Positions 1 through 8,873 are shown, counted from the stretch's first letter. The stretch is DNA of 64,000 bases from Rhodanobacteraceae bacterium (GCA_003142815.1 PLNP01000011.1:102951-166950); one strand, 5' to 3'. Translations and numbers: made by a program. Notes: a model not told the origin generated them from the sequence alone.

Positions 1-2
1 AG

Positions 3-380
3 GCTGTCAATCGCGCGTATGCGTCCGCGACTCACAAATTCACCTCGTCCGAACTCACCCGTGCGATCGAGGCCGCGTACCAGGCGTATCAACCGCCGGT
101 GGTTCGCGGTCACACGCCGAAAATGAAGTACGCCCATCCAGGTGGTGCCAATCCGCCGACCATCGTGATTCACGGTTCGCGCACGAAAGAGATCGCCGAA
201 AGTTATCGGCGCTATCTCGAGAATTTCTTCCGCAAGCGCTACCGCCTCGAAGGCACGCCGATCCGCATCGAGTTCCGCGACGGAGAGAATCCGTTCGCGG
301 GCAAGCGCAACGAACTGACCGAAGGCCAACAGCGCAAGCGCAAGCGTTTGATCAAGCATGCCAAACGCAGCAAGCGTTGA
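3..380 (+). CDS. der: Ribosome biogenesis GTPase Der (EngA), C-terminal part
   Basis: This is the 3' end of a gene that begins before the window. The frame is open from base 3 (AVNRAYASATHKF) to the stop at 380. The visible residues form the C-terminal KH-like domain of the double-GTPase Der, including the hallmark 'HTPKMKYAHPGG' and 'PPTIVIHG' stretches and a basic tail ending KRLIKHAKRSKR. Der acts in late assembly of the 50S ribosomal subunit. The ATG at 99 in the ORF track is internal. The two G domains lie outside the window. Confidence 0.95.
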   Translation, partial: AVNRAYASATHKFTSSELTRAIEAAYQAYQPPVVRGHTPKMKYAHPGGANPPTIVIHGSRTKEIAESYRRYLENFFRKRYRLEGTPIRIEFRDGENPFAGKRNELTEGQQRKRKRLIKHAKRSKR

Positions 381-407
381 CCTCGGAACCGTTGCTACGG
401 AAACCGC

Positions 408-1205
408 ATGGACATGACTTCGTCGCCGATCACGGCGGCGATCCTCGCCGGTGGCGCGGCGACGCGGCTCGGTGGCCGCGACAAGGGGCTCGAACCGCTC
501 GGTGGGCGACCCCTGGTCGCGTGGGTTATCGCTGCCCTGGCAGAAATGGATGCTTTCAAGCCCTCCCCTTCAAGGGGTGAAGAGGCGCGCTTGCGAGCCA
601 CAGGCTCGCGCGTCGATGAACGCCCGCAGCAGGAGCGGAGGGCCGGGTTGCTTGGCGAGGACGGGAAGTCCGAGCTTAGCAACGTGGGTGGGGATGGTGT
701 CCGCTCCGGCGAGAAACCCATCGCGGCTGAAGCCGCTCCTAGAATTGGTCGTGCGGATGTGCTGATCGTCGCGAACCGGCACCTCGACGACTACTCGCAC
801 TACGCACGCACGATCTGCGACGACATCACCGGTTTTCACGGCCCGCTCGCGGGTGTCGCCGCGGCGCTTTCAACGTCTGAAACAGACTGGCTGCTGACGG
901 TGCCGGTCGATTGTCCCGAGCCACCTCGCGATCTCGTCGTCCGTTTGCGCGGTGGCGCACTCGAATGCAGCGCGAACTGCGTCATCGTGCATGATGGCGA
1001 ACGTCGCCAACCATTGTTCGCGTTGTATCGACGCGAACTCGCCGTCTCCGCGGCAGATGGTGTCGCCGCGGGGTGGGGCGTATGGCAATGGCAGGAATCG
1101 ATCGGCGCGCGTGAGCTTGATTTTTCCGACCGGCGCCGGCAGTTTGAGAACCTCAACACGCCTGAAGATTTCACCGCTTATGCCAAGCTCCGGCTCGCTC
1201 GCTGA
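408..1205 (+). CDS. mobA: Molybdenum cofactor guanylyltransferase MobA with an in-frame insertion
   Basis: MobA transfers GMP from GTP to Mo-molybdopterin to form the MGD cofactor. The N-terminal nucleotide-binding loop LAGGAATRLGGRDKGL, the FHGPLAGV stretch and the C-terminal 'ENLNTPED' motif are present. At 265 aa it is about 65-70 residues longer than E. coli MobA (194 aa). The extra residues, roughly 45-112, have no MobA character and coincide with repeat DNA containing the 'GCGGCTGAAGCCGC' palindrome. They sit between the second helix and the next strand (ADVLIVANR), so the fold may survive as a surface loop. It overlaps moeA by 26 bp and heads the mobA-moeA-moeB operon. Whether the protein is active is unknown. 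Confidence 0.88.
   Translation: MDMTSSPITAAILAGGAATRLGGRDKGLEPLGGRPLVAWVIAALAEMDAFKPSPSRGEEARLRATGSRVDERPQQERRAGLLGEDGKSELSNVGGDGVRSGEKPIAAEAAPRIGRADVLIVANRHLDDYSHYARTICDDITGFHGPLAGVAAALSTSETDWLLTVPVDCPEPPRDLVVRLRGGALECSANCVIVHDGERRQPLFALYRRELAVSAADGVAAGWGVWQWQESIGARELDFSDRRRQFENLNTPEDFTAYAKLRLAR
551..744. repeat. Composite repeat inserted in-frame inside mobA
   Basis: This stretch interrupts the MobA homology without breaking the frame. It begins with a CCCTCCCCTTCAAGGGG-type palindrome. It ends with 'ATCGCGGCTGAAGCCGCTCC', the reverse complement of the 'GGAGCGGCTTCAGCCGCGAT' palindrome that is dispersed in Xanthomonadales genomes. A related palindrome occurs twice inside icmF. The boundaries are estimated from where MobA-like sequence stops and resumes. 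Confidence 0.7.
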
Positions 1206-2430
1206 CTTCGCGACCCATCTCTCGGTCGACGCGGCACGGGCGCGTGTCCGTGATCTGTGTGTTCCGCGAGCATTGCCGGCGGAATCGATCGACCTTGAAC
1301 GCGCGCTTGGCCGCGTCCTCGCCAGCGATGTGATCGTGCCGCATGACCTGCCGCCATTTTCGAATTCGGCGATGGACGGTTATGCGTTGCAGGGTGCCGA
1401 TCTGGCGTCGGAAAGAGAACGCAGGTTCCGCGTCGCCGGTTGCGTGCTTGCTGGTGCGGTGCAGGTGCCGCGCTTCGAGACCGGCGAATGCATTCGCATC
1501 ACGACTGGAGCGCCGTTGCCACCCGGCGCGGACACCGTCGTCATCAAGGAACACGTCCGCATCGATGGCGATGAAATCATCGTCGAGGCGGGCCAACGGT
1601 CTGGTGCGAATGTGCGCCCGGCCGGCGAGGACTACCGCGCCGGTGAACTCGCGATGCGAGTGGGCGATCGCCTCACGCCAGCGCGGCTCGGCGTGCTCGC
1701 GTCATGCGGCCATGCGACCGCGAGGGTCGCACGCCTGCCGCGTGTCGCGTTGTTCGTCACCGGCGATGAGCTGGTGCCGCCGGATCGCCCACTCCGATTC
1801 GGCCAGATCCACGACAGCAATCGCTACAGCCTCGGCGGCTTGCTGCGCGATCTGGGCATCGAACCCGAACCGATCGCGCAGCTGCGCGACGATCGCGACG
1901 CACTGCGGGTCGCCTTGCGCGAAGCCGGCGAGTGCTGCGATGTCGTGATCAGCAGTGGCGGTGTCTCGGCCGGCGAGGCGGACTTCCTGCCCGCTGTGGT
2001 CGCCGAACTCGGCCGCGTGCATTTCTGGAAAGTGCGCATGAAGCCGGGCATGCCGGTGCTCTGTGGCGAGGTCGGCGGCGCGCTCGTGTTCGCGCTGCCG
2101 GGCAATCCGGTAGCGACGATTGCGACGTTCCTTGCGCTGGTTCGGCCGGCGTTGCTGGCGTTACAGGGCGCGAATGCTTTCGATGCACGCGTGTCCAAGG
2201 CGCGCCTCGCGGCCGCGGTTTCGAAGAAGCACGACCGCACGGAATTCCTGCGCGCACGTATCCAATCGCGCGACGATGGCGCACTCTGGGCAACGCCGCT
2301 GCCCGGCCAGGGATCGGGCATGCTGCGCGGCGTCGCCGAAGCGGACGCGTTGATTGTCGTGCCGGAACATGCCCGCGAGTTGGCGGCCGGCGAGGTCGTC
2401 GACGTGGTGCCGCTGGCCGGGATCGATTGA
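1180..2430 (+). CDS. moeA: Molybdopterin molybdenumtransferase MoeA
   Basis: MoeA inserts molybdate into adenylated molybdopterin. The ATG at 1180 (MPSSGSLADFATHL) gives 416 aa, the usual family length; the longer ORF from 952 would overlap most of the end of mobA. Visible motifs are PPFSNSAMDGYAL near residue 63, ITTGAPLPPGADTVV in domain II, VTGDEL and SSGGVSAGEADF in the MPT-binding domain III, and GMPVLCG/FALPGNP before the C-terminal beta domain. It overlaps mobA by 26 bp and is followed 3 bp later by the moeB-like gene, so co-transcription and translational coupling are likely. Confidence 0.95.
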   Translation: MPSSGSLADFATHLSVDAARARVRDLCVPRALPAESIDLERALGRVLASDVIVPHDLPPFSNSAMDGYALQGADLASERERRFRVAGCVLAGAVQVPRFETGECIRITTGAPLPPGADTVVIKEHVRIDGDEIIVEAGQRSGANVRPAGEDYRAGELAMRVGDRLTPARLGVLASCGHATARVARLPRVALFVTGDELVPPDRPLRFGQIHDSNRYSLGGLLRDLGIEPEPIAQLRDDRDALRVALREAGECCDVVISSGGVSAGEADFLPAVVAELGRVHFWKVRMKPGMPVLCGEVGGALVFALPGNPVATIATFLALVRPALLALQGANAFDARVSKARLAAAVSKKHDRTEFLRARIQSRDDGALWATPLPGQGSGMLRGVAEADALIVVPEHARELAAGEVVDVVPLAGID

Positions 2431-2433
2431 GCC

Positions 2434-3594
2434 ATGAACGCGGCATCCGAAAGCAGCAGTGGCATTGCCGAGATCGATCCGGCCGAAGCGTTGTCGCGCC
2501 AGCGCGCAGGTGCGCTGTTGCTCGACGTACGCGAGGACGGCGAGCGTGCAGCTGGCATGGCCGTAGGTTCGATCGGGCTCGCGCGCGACCTGATCGCGCA
2601 GCGCATTCATGAAATCGCGCTCGATTCGCGGCGCGAGATTCTCGCGATCTGCAACAGCGGCCGACGCTCACTGCTCGCGGTGGAAACCCTGCGCGGACTC
2701 GGCTATGCACGCAGCGTGTCCGTACGCGGCGGACTCGCGCGCTGGAAGAACGAAGGCTTGCCGGTCGCGCAGGGCGCGCTCGATGCGGACGCGGCCGAGC
2801 GCTATTCGCGCCACCTCGTCCTGCCGGAAATTGGTGTTGCCGGGCAGCAGCGGCTCGCCAATGCGCGCGTCGCGCTGATCGGTGCCGGTGGCCTCGGCGC
2901 ACCGGCTGCGCTGTATCTTGCCGCAGCCGGCGTCGGGCACCTGACCCTCATCGACGACGATTACGTCGAGCGTTCAAACCTGCAGCGCCAGATCATCCAC
3001 GCCGATGCGCGTATTGGCATGCCGAAAACCGAATCTGCGCGGATCGCCCTGAATGCGCTGAACCCCGCGGTCCATGTCGACGCGATCGCCAAGCGCGTCG
3101 GTGCGGCGAATGTCGAGTCCTTGATCCGTGGGCATGATGTCGTCATCGACGGCGCCGACAATTTTCCAACGCGTTATCTGCTCAATGCAGCCTGTTTGCG
3201 ATTGCGTTTGCCGCTCGTTTACGGAGCGGTGCATCGCTTCAGCGGCCAGGTCAGCGTGTTCGATCCGCGGCGCGACGATTCACCGTGTTATCGCTGCCTG
3301 TTCGCCGAACCGCCGTCCGCGGCAGAAGCACCGAACTGCAGCGAAGCCGGCGTGCTCGGCGTGTTGCCCGGTATCGTCGGCATGCTGCAGGCAACCGAGG
3401 CGCTCAAGCTCCTGCTCGGCATCGGCACATCGCTAGTCGGACGCTTGCTGTGCTACGACGCACTCGCCGGCACGTTCCGCGAACTACGTCTGCCACGCGA
3501 TGCGGCGTGTCCTGGCTGTGGCGCCGGTGCGCGATTCACGGGCTATGAGGACATCGCACGGATTTGCGCAGTCGGCTGCCCCGATCGCGGCTGA
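2434..3594 (+). CDS. moeB: Rhodanese-MoeB/ThiF adenylyltransferase fusion
   Basis: This 386-aa protein has an N-terminal rhodanese domain (about 1-110, active loop CNSGRRS) joined to an E1-like adenylyltransferase domain (about 120-380). The E1 part shows the nucleotide-binding GAGGLGAPAALYLA, the DDDYVERSNLQRQ motif and two CxxC zinc pairs (CYRC, CPGC). Such proteins adenylate the C-terminal glycine of a ubiquitin-like sulfur carrier (MoaD or ThiS). The rhodanese domain can then supply the sulfur. In eukaryotic MOCS3 the same two domains occur in the opposite order. Operon position 3 bp after moeA favours a Moco role; a thiamine role or both cannot be excluded. Confidence 0.9.
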   Translation: MNAASESSSGIAEIDPAEALSRQRAGALLLDVREDGERAAGMAVGSIGLARDLIAQRIHEIALDSRREILAICNSGRRSLLAVETLRGLGYARSVSVRGGLARWKNEGLPVAQGALDADAAERYSRHLVLPEIGVAGQQRLANARVALIGAGGLGAPAALYLAAAGVGHLTLIDDDYVERSNLQRQIIHADARIGMPKTESARIALNALNPAVHVDAIAKRVGAANVESLIRGHDVVIDGADNFPTRYLLNAACLRLRLPLVYGAVHRFSGQVSVFDPRRDDSPCYRCLFAEPPSAAEAPNCSEAGVLGVLPGIVGMLQATEALKLLLGIGTSLVGRLLCYDALAGTFRELRLPRDAACPGCGAGARFTGYEDIARICAVGCPDRG

Positions 3595-3654
3595 AGCTCC
3601 TGCGGCCCCTCGCGGTTCAACAGGATCGCTGCAAGTGCAGCCCGTCAGGCGTTG

Positions 3655-3755
3655 CGGTCGCGGCTGCGCCGCTTGCACCTTTTTCCGGTGCCCCTACAAA
3701 AAAGCGTCGTTTGTAGGAGCACCTAAAGAGGGTGCAAGCGCTGCAAGCGCGACCG
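3655..3755. repeat. Long imperfect palindrome between moeB and the DUF1244 gene
   Basis: Arms CGCTTGCACC (3670-3679) and GGTGCAAGCG (3731-3740) pair exactly. The inner arms CCCTACAAA and TTTGTAGG extend the hairpin. A close relative, sharing a roughly 30-base core beginning CGCCGCTTGCACC, lies upstream of icmF at about 39,958-40,033. It is convergent to both flanking genes and could form a bidirectional transcript end, which is inference. Confidence 0.75.
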
Positions 3756-3796
3756 TGCATTGGGGAGTCGAACACATCGCCCGCCGCGGCTGTACC

Positions 3797-4093
3797 TCAG
3801 CTGTGCTTCTTCTGCGCGGCTGCGAATGCGGCCAGCTGTTCCGGGGTCGCTTCCGGCTGGTGCTTCGCCTTCCATGCGGCGAACGGTTCGCCGTAGACAT
3901 GTTCGCGGGCCGCGTCCTTGCCAAGTTGCACGCCTCGTGCTGCCGCCGCTTCGCGGTACCAATCGGCCAGACAGTTGCGGCAGAAACCGGCGCTGATCAT
4001 CAGGTCGATGTTCTGTACGTCGGTGCGCGTACGCAGATGCACGAGCAAGCGCCGAAACGCGGCAGCTTCGAGTTCGGTGTCGAGATTGGTCAT
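3797..4093 (-). CDS. DUF1244 family protein
   Basis: This 98-aa cytosolic protein begins MTNLDTELEAAAFRRLL. It shows the family signature around 'NIDLMISAGFCRNCLADWY', with two conserved cysteines spaced CxxC, followed by a YGEPFAAWKAKHQ segment. DUF1244 proteins are short, alpha-helical and widespread in proteobacteria, with no settled function. The start at 4093 fits the family length; the ORF track extends 20 residues further without family character. It stands alone, divergent from folD, whose start lies 116 bp away. Confidence 0.88.
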   Translation of the reverse strand: MTNLDTELEAAAFRRLLVHLRTRTDVQNIDLMISAGFCRNCLADWYREAAAARGVQLGKDAAREHVYGEPFAAWKAKHQPEATPEQLAAFAAAQKKHS

Positions 4094-4209
4094 GGCGTAC
4101 TCTTGGCGCGTCGTGGTGCGGCTGCGGCTCGGGACTTTCACCCGACACGTCAAGGTTTGAGCACGACAGCGCGGGCGTGGGATAATGCGCGTTTACCGCT
4201 GGAATCCCA

Positions 4210-5064
4210 ATGACTGCGCGACTTCTTGACGGCCGCCGTATCGCGGATGAAGTGCTCGATGGCGTCGCTGCCCGCGTCAAGGCGCGTGTCGCCGCGGGCA
4301 AGCGTGCGCCGGGATTGGCTGTCGTGCTGGTCGGCGCCGACCCGGCGTCGACCGTCTATGTGCGCAACAAGCGACGTGCCTGCAAACAGGTCGGATTCCG
4401 CTCCTTCGATTTCGATCTGCCGGCGACGACCGCTGAGGTCGAACTGGTCGCGTTGATCGATCGCCTGAACGCCGATGCGGACGTGCACGGCATTCTCCTG
4501 CAATTGCCGTTGCCGGCCGGCATCAGTGCGACCGCACTGATCGACCACATTGATGCGCGCAAGGATGTCGATGGATTCCAGGCCGAGAACGTCGGCCGGC
4601 TCGCCTTGCGCCAGCGCGGTTTGCGGCCATGCACGCCGAAGGGCGTGATGACCCTGCTCGCGCACACGGATCGACCGGTGCGAGGTCGTCACGCCGTGGT
4701 CGTTGGTGTGTCCAATCATGTCGGCCGGCCCCTGATTCTCGAATTGCTGCTGGCCGGTTGCACTACCACGGGTTGCCACAGGTTCACCGCGGATCTCGAG
4801 CGCGAAGTACGCCAGGGCGACATCGTCGTGGTTGCCGTGGGCCACCCCGGCCTGGTCAAGGGCGAATGGATCAAGCCGGGTGCGGTAGTGATCGATGTCG
4901 GGATCAATCGGCTCGATGACGGCCGTCTGGTCGGCGACGTCGAATTCGCACCGGCCGCCGAGCGCGCGTCGTGGATCACACCGGTGCCCGGTGGTGTCGG
5001 GCCGATGACGGTGGCGACGCTGATCGAAAACACCCTGGAAGCGGCCGAGACCTTCTTCGATTGA
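4210..5064 (+). CDS. folD: Bifunctional methylenetetrahydrofolate dehydrogenase/cyclohydrolase FolD
   Basis: FolD interconverts 5,10-methylene-, methenyl- and 10-formyl-THF for purine and formyl-Met synthesis. The 284-aa length is normal. Signatures seen are '[17 protein letters not shown]' with the catalytic Lys (YVRNK), [23 protein letters not shown], the Rossmann segment [13 protein letters not shown] and the C-terminal [14 protein letters not shown]. One departure is GVSNHVGRP, where GRSxxVGxP is usual: Arg is replaced by Val in the NADP-binding loop and Ser is kept. It is followed by the TRAP operon with a gap of about 56 bp. Confidence 0.95.
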   Translation: MTARLLDGRRIADEVLDGVAARVKARVAAGKRAPGLAVVLVGADPASTVYVRNKRRACKQVGFRSFDFDLPATTAEVELVALIDRLNADADVHGILLQLPLPAGISATALIDHIDARKDVDGFQAENVGRLALRQRGLRPCTPKGVMTLLAHTDRPVRGRHAVVVGVSNHVGRPLILELLLAGCTTTGCHRFTADLEREVRQGDIVVVAVGHPGLVKGEWIKPGAVVIDVGINRLDDGRLVGDVEFAPAAERASWITPVPGGVGPMTVATLIENTLEAAETFFD

Positions 5065-5120
5065 AGTGGCTCGGCGAACTTGACCACAATGCGCGAAAAA
5101 CACGCGCAGGAACCCGTGAT

Positions 5121-5990
5121 ATGCGACGACATCCATTGCCAAGAATCTTGAGCTTCGTCGCCTGCGCCATTGCGCTGGGCCTTGGCGGCTGTGTGACGGT
5201 GGTCAACCGCGCCAGTCAGCACCTTGCCGACGATCTCACTGCGGGCATCCTCAATCAGGACGATGTCGCGCTCGCGCGCGATGGCATTCCATCCTGGCTA
5301 TTGCTCATCGATGGTCTGATCCAGGGCGAACCGCAAAACACAGGCTTGCTGCTCGCCGGCGCGAAACTCTATGGTGCCTACGCGGGCGGATTCGTCGACG
5401 ACAATGCGCGTGCGCAGCGCCTCTCCGCACGCAGCTTCGACTACGCCAAGCGTGCGACCTGCGTCGACATCGCGGCGCTGTGCAAACAGCTCGATGCGCC
5501 GTTCGATGCGTTCCAGGGCGAAGTCGTGAAAACGCGGCTCAAGGACGTTCCCGAGCTGTATTCGCTCGCTTCTTCATGGGCTGGGCGGATCCAGGCCAAC
5601 AGCGCCGACTGGAATGCGATAGCGGCCATTCCGAAAGTGCAGGCGCTGCTCGAACGCGTGGTTGCACTCGACCCCGATCACGCGCACGGCGAGCCGTACA
5701 TGGTTCTCGGCGTGCTCGCAACCTTGCGTCCGGCGTCGCTGGGCGGCAAGCCGGAGGAGGGCAAGGCGGATTTCGAGAAGGCCCTTGCACTGTCCGATGG
5801 CAAGAACCAGATGGTGCGCGTGCTCTATGCCCAACATTACGCGCGACTGGTGTTCGACAAGGATTTGCACGACAAGCTGTTGCACGAGGTACTGGCGGCC
5901 GACCCACACGCGCCGGGGCTTACCTTGATCAACACACTCGCACAACAACGCGCGCGCAAACTGCTCGAATCGGGCAAGGATTATTTCTGA
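5121..5990 (+). CDS. TRAP transporter T-component (TatT-like) lipoprotein
   Basis: The protein has 289 aa from MRRHPLPRIL. A signal sequence ends in the lipobox LGLGGC, predicting a lipid-anchored periplasmic protein. The rest is helical with TPR-like repeats (e.g. LDPDHAHGEPYMVLGVLATL, GKADFEKALALSDGKNQMVR), matching TatT-family proteins that associate with TRAP substrate-binding proteins; Treponema TatT/TatP is the studied pair. The next gene is a DctP-type binding protein, which supports the call. The substrate is unknown, but TatT systems are thought to handle hydrophobic ligands. The upstream in-frame extension in the ORF track overlaps folD and is not used. Confidence 0.85.
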   Translation: MRRHPLPRILSFVACAIALGLGGCVTVVNRASQHLADDLTAGILNQDDVALARDGIPSWLLLIDGLIQGEPQNTGLLLAGAKLYGAYAGGFVDDNARAQRLSARSFDYAKRATCVDIAALCKQLDAPFDAFQGEVVKTRLKDVPELYSLASSWAGRIQANSADWNAIAAIPKVQALLERVVALDPDHAHGEPYMVLGVLATLRPASLGGKPEEGKADFEKALALSDGKNQMVRVLYAQHYARLVFDKDLHDKLLHEVLAADPHAPGLTLINTLAQQRARKLLESGKDYF

Positions 5991-6029
5991 CGTGTCGGCG
6001 ACGGCGCACGAGTGAATTCTCCATAGGCT

Positions 6030-6055
6030 GTCATCCCGGCGAAAGCCGGAATGAC
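6030..6055. repeat. Dispersed 26-bp palindrome (GTCATCCCGGCGAAAGCC..)
   Basis: A near-perfect palindrome, GTCATCCCGGC-GAAA-GCCGGAATGAC, lies in the 82-bp gap between the TatT and dctP genes. The same sequence in the opposite orientation is at 38,357-38,382. Within this operon it could moderate the ratio of the T component to the binding protein by forming an mRNA hairpin, which is inference. Confidence 0.85.
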
Positions 6056-6072
6056 GAAAACGGAAAAACGCA

Positions 6073-7086
6073 ATGAACACGATGAAGATTCTGGGAAGAG
6101 GTTTGTTGGTTCTGGCGATCGGCGTGAGCGCTGTGTCAGTGGATGCGGCAACGATCAAGATCGCGACCGTGGTGCCCGATGGCACCGCATGGATGCGCGA
6201 GATGCGTGCGGCCGGCGATGCGATCAAGACCAAAACCGACGGTCGCGTCGAGATCAAGTACTACCCTGGTGGCGTCATGGGCGACAGCGCGACGGTGCTG
6301 CGCAAGATCAAGATCGGCCAGTTGCAGGGCGGCGCGTTCACCGGTGGTGAAGCATCGATCATCACCAGGGACGCGCAGATCTACAGCCTGCCGTTCATGT
6401 TCCGCAACGAGGCTGAGATCGACAAGGTGCGCGCGAAACTCGATCCGCTGCTCAAACAGGAATTCGCCGCGCAAGGGTTCTCGCTGCTCGGCATCACTGG
6501 CGGCGGGTTTGCGTACCTGATGAGCACGCGCGACCTGAAGACGCGCGACGATCTCAAGGCCGCCAAGGTCTGGGTGCCACAGGGTGACAAGATTGATGAA
6601 CTGGCGTTCAAGGCCGGCGGCGTGACGCCGATTCCGTTGCCGCTGGCGGACGTCTATACTGGCTTGCAGACCGGCCTGGTCGACACCGCCGCGAACACGC
6701 CGTCGGGCGCGATCGCGTTCCAGTGGCATACCAAGCTCAAGCACATGGTCGACCTGCCGCTCACCTATGTGGTCGGCGAATTCGTGGTCGACAAGAAGGC
6801 CATCGATGCGCTAAGCGCTGCCGACCAGAAGACGGCGGATGATGAATTCCGTGCCGGTTTCGCGCGCCTCGAAAAGATCAATCGCAGCGACAACGCCGCT
6901 GCGCGTGACGCGCTGAAGCAGCAGGGCATCAGCATCAACCCGGTGGATGCCGCCGACCGCAAGAGCTGGGAAGCGATCGGCAGCGAAGTCTTCAAGCAGC
7001 TTTCCGATTCGGCCGCGCTTTCTCCGGGAATGGTCAAGGCGCTGACGGCGGCGCTGGCCGAAGTACGCGGCGGAGCGGCGCAATGA
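6073..7086 (+). CDS. dctP: TRAP transporter substrate-binding protein (DctP family)
   Basis: This 337-aa periplasmic solute receptor has a signal peptide (MNTMKILGRGLLVLAIGV...VDAA). The mature start IKIATVVPDGTAWM is followed by typical DctP blocks: 'KYYPGGVMGDSATVLRKI', PFMFRNEAEID, 'VDTAANTPSGAIAF' and the long C-terminal helices. It delivers ligand to the DctQM membrane pair encoded immediately downstream (4-bp overlap) and is preceded by the TatT lipoprotein. The substrate cannot be read from the sequence. Confidence 0.92.
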   Translation: MNTMKILGRGLLVLAIGVSAVSVDAATIKIATVVPDGTAWMREMRAAGDAIKTKTDGRVEIKYYPGGVMGDSATVLRKIKIGQLQGGAFTGGEASIITRDAQIYSLPFMFRNEAEIDKVRAKLDPLLKQEFAAQGFSLLGITGGGFAYLMSTRDLKTRDDLKAAKVWVPQGDKIDELAFKAGGVTPIPLPLADVYTGLQTGLVDTAANTPSGAIAFQWHTKLKHMVDLPLTYVVGEFVVDKKAIDALSAADQKTADDEFRAGFARLEKINRSDNAAARDALKQQGISINPVDAADRKSWEAIGSEVFKQLSDSAALSPGMVKALTAALAEVRGGAAQ

Positions 7087-7583
7087 GCGATGCCGGCGCC
7101 GCTGCACTGCGCTGGCTGGAGCGGATCGAAACCGGCCTGATCGCGGTCCTGGTGCTGGCGATGGTGCTGCTCGCTGGCGCGCAGATTCTGCTGCGCAATT
7201 TCCTCGACACCGGTCTCGCCTGGGCCGATCCGCTGCTGCGCGCGATGGTGCTCTGGGCCGCAATGCTTGGGGCACTCGCGGCGGCGCGTGACGACAAGCA
7301 CATCGGCCTCGACCTGGTCGCGCATTTCATGCGTGGCCGTGCGCGCCGCCTATTGCGTGCGGTCACGTTGCTGTTCGCTGCTGGAATCTCGGCCGCGATG
7401 GCGTGGTATGGGGTCGGTCTGGTCCGGCTCGATTATGGCTCCGGCGCGGTCGCCGGTATCCCGAACTGGTGCTTGGAAGCGATCATCCCGATCGGCTTCG
7501 GGCTGCTCGCATTGCGTCTTGCGCTACGTGCGTTTCAGCCGCCACGCAGCGATGCGCCGGCGCTCGCGCCAGAACTTCCATGA
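7083..7583 (+). CDS. dctQ: TRAP transporter small membrane subunit (DctQ family)
   Basis: This 166-aa integral membrane protein has four hydrophobic helices, around residues 15-40, 55-70, 90-115 and 130-155. The family's 'RNFLDTGLAWADPLLRAMVLW' block is present. It starts inside the end of dctP (ATGA overlap) and ends overlapping dctM by 4 bp, so all three are translationally coupled. DctQ scaffolds the large DctM subunit. Confidence 0.92.
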   Translation: MSDAGAAALRWLERIETGLIAVLVLAMVLLAGAQILLRNFLDTGLAWADPLLRAMVLWAAMLGALAAARDDKHIGLDLVAHFMRGRARRLLRAVTLLFAAGISAAMAWYGVGLVRLDYGSGAVAGIPNWCLEAIIPIGFGLLALRLALRAFQPPRSDAPALAPELP

Positions 7584-8860
7584 TGCTGCTTGCGGCGTTT
7601 GTGCTGGTGCTGCTCGCCGCGCTGGGGGCGCCGCTGTTTGCGCTGATAGCGGCGGTCGCGCTGCTCGGCTTCCACGCGGCGGGGCAGGACGGCGTCGCGG
7701 TCGCAGTCGAGTTCTATCGGCTTGCCGACATGCCGGCGCTGATCGCGATTCCGCTATTCACATTGGCCGGCTATCTGCTCGCGGAGAGCAAGGCTCCGCA
7801 GCGGTTGGTACGCATCACCAACGCGTTGCTCGGCTGGCTGCCGGGCGGCCTCGCGATTGTTGCGGTGCTCGCCTGTGCGATGTTCACCGCGTTTACCGGC
7901 GCGACCGGCGTCACTATCGTCGCGCTCGGAGCGGTGCTGTATCCGGCGTTGCTGCAAGCAAACTACGGTGAGCGTTTTTCGCTGGGTTTGCTGACTTCGT
8001 CGGGCAGTCTCGGCCTGATCCTGGTGCCGTCGATGCCGCTGATCCTGTACGGCGTTGTCGCGCAGCAGTTCCACACCACGCCGCCGGTCAGCATCAACGA
8101 CCTGTTCAAGGCCGGCATCCTGCCGTGCGCGCTGATGGTGTTGCTGCTCGGCATCTACAGCGTCTGGCACGCGCGCCGCGTCGGCGTCACCCGCGAACGT
8201 GTCAGCGGCCAGGAGCTTCGCGCCGCGTTGCTCGGCGCGGCATGGGAAATTCCGCTGCCGTTCGTGATCCTCGGCGGCATCTATTCGGGCAGGCTCGCCG
8301 CGTCGGAAGCCGCGGCGGCGACCGCGTTGTACGTGCTGATCGTGACCGTGCTGATCCGTCGCGAAATTCCGCTCGTGAAGCTGCCGAAAGTCGCGCGCGA
8401 AGCGATGCTGCTGGTCGGGGTGATCCTGGTCATTCTCGGCTTCTCGCTCGCGCTGACGAACTGGCTGATCGACGCCGAAGTGCCGGAGAAACTGTTCACC
8501 GCGATCCAGGCCAGCATCACCAGCCGCACTACGTTCCTGCTCGTGCTGAATGCGTTTCTGCTCGTGTTTGGCATGCTGCTCGAAGGTTTTCCAGCGATCA
8601 TCATCCTGGTGCCCCTGGTGCTGCCGGTCGCGCTGCATTACGGCGTCGACCCGGTTCACCTCGGCATCTTGTTCCTCGCCAACCTGCAGCTCGGCATCTT
8701 CCTGCCGCCGCTCGGCATGAACCTGTTCATTGCGAGCATGCGCTTCAACAAACCGGTGCTGACCCTGGTCCGTGCGACCCTGCCGTTTTTCCTGATCATG
8801 CTGGCCGCGGTACTGGCGATCACGTATTGGCCGGAGCTGTCGCTGGCGCTGGTGCGTTGA
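7580..8860 (+). CDS. dctM: TRAP transporter large permease (DctM family)
   Basis: The protein has 426 aa from MMLLAAFVLVLLAAL (ATGA overlap with dctQ) and about 12 transmembrane segments. Family signatures include PLFTLAGYLLAES, 'FTAFTGATGVTIVALGAVLYPALL', 'LLTSSGSLGLILVPSMPLILYG' and 'NLQLGIFLPPLGMNLFIAS'. It is the Na+-driven transport subunit of the system. The ORF-track start at 7403 lies within dctQ and is rejected. It converges on the sulfatase gene with only 13 bp between stops. Confidence 0.93.
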   Translation: MMLLAAFVLVLLAALGAPLFALIAAVALLGFHAAGQDGVAVAVEFYRLADMPALIAIPLFTLAGYLLAESKAPQRLVRITNALLGWLPGGLAIVAVLACAMFTAFTGATGVTIVALGAVLYPALLQANYGERFSLGLLTSSGSLGLILVPSMPLILYGVVAQQFHTTPPVSINDLFKAGILPCALMVLLLGIYSVWHARRVGVTRERVSGQELRAALLGAAWEIPLPFVILGGIYSGRLAASEAAAATALYVLIVTVLIRREIPLVKLPKVAREAMLLVGVILVILGFSLALTNWLIDAEVPEKLFTAIQASITSRTTFLLVLNAFLLVFGMLLEGFPAIIILVPLVLPVALHYGVDPVHLGILFLANLQLGIFLPPLGMNLFIASMRFNKPVLTLVRATLPFFLIMLAAVLAITYWPELSLALVR

Positions 8861-8873
8861 ATCCAGGCCGCGC

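Noticed and set aside
3500-4213. 237-codon plus-strand ORF through the 3.7-kb palindrome and DUF1244 gene
   Set aside because: Runs antisense to a real DUF1244 gene and through a repeat; no homology pattern.
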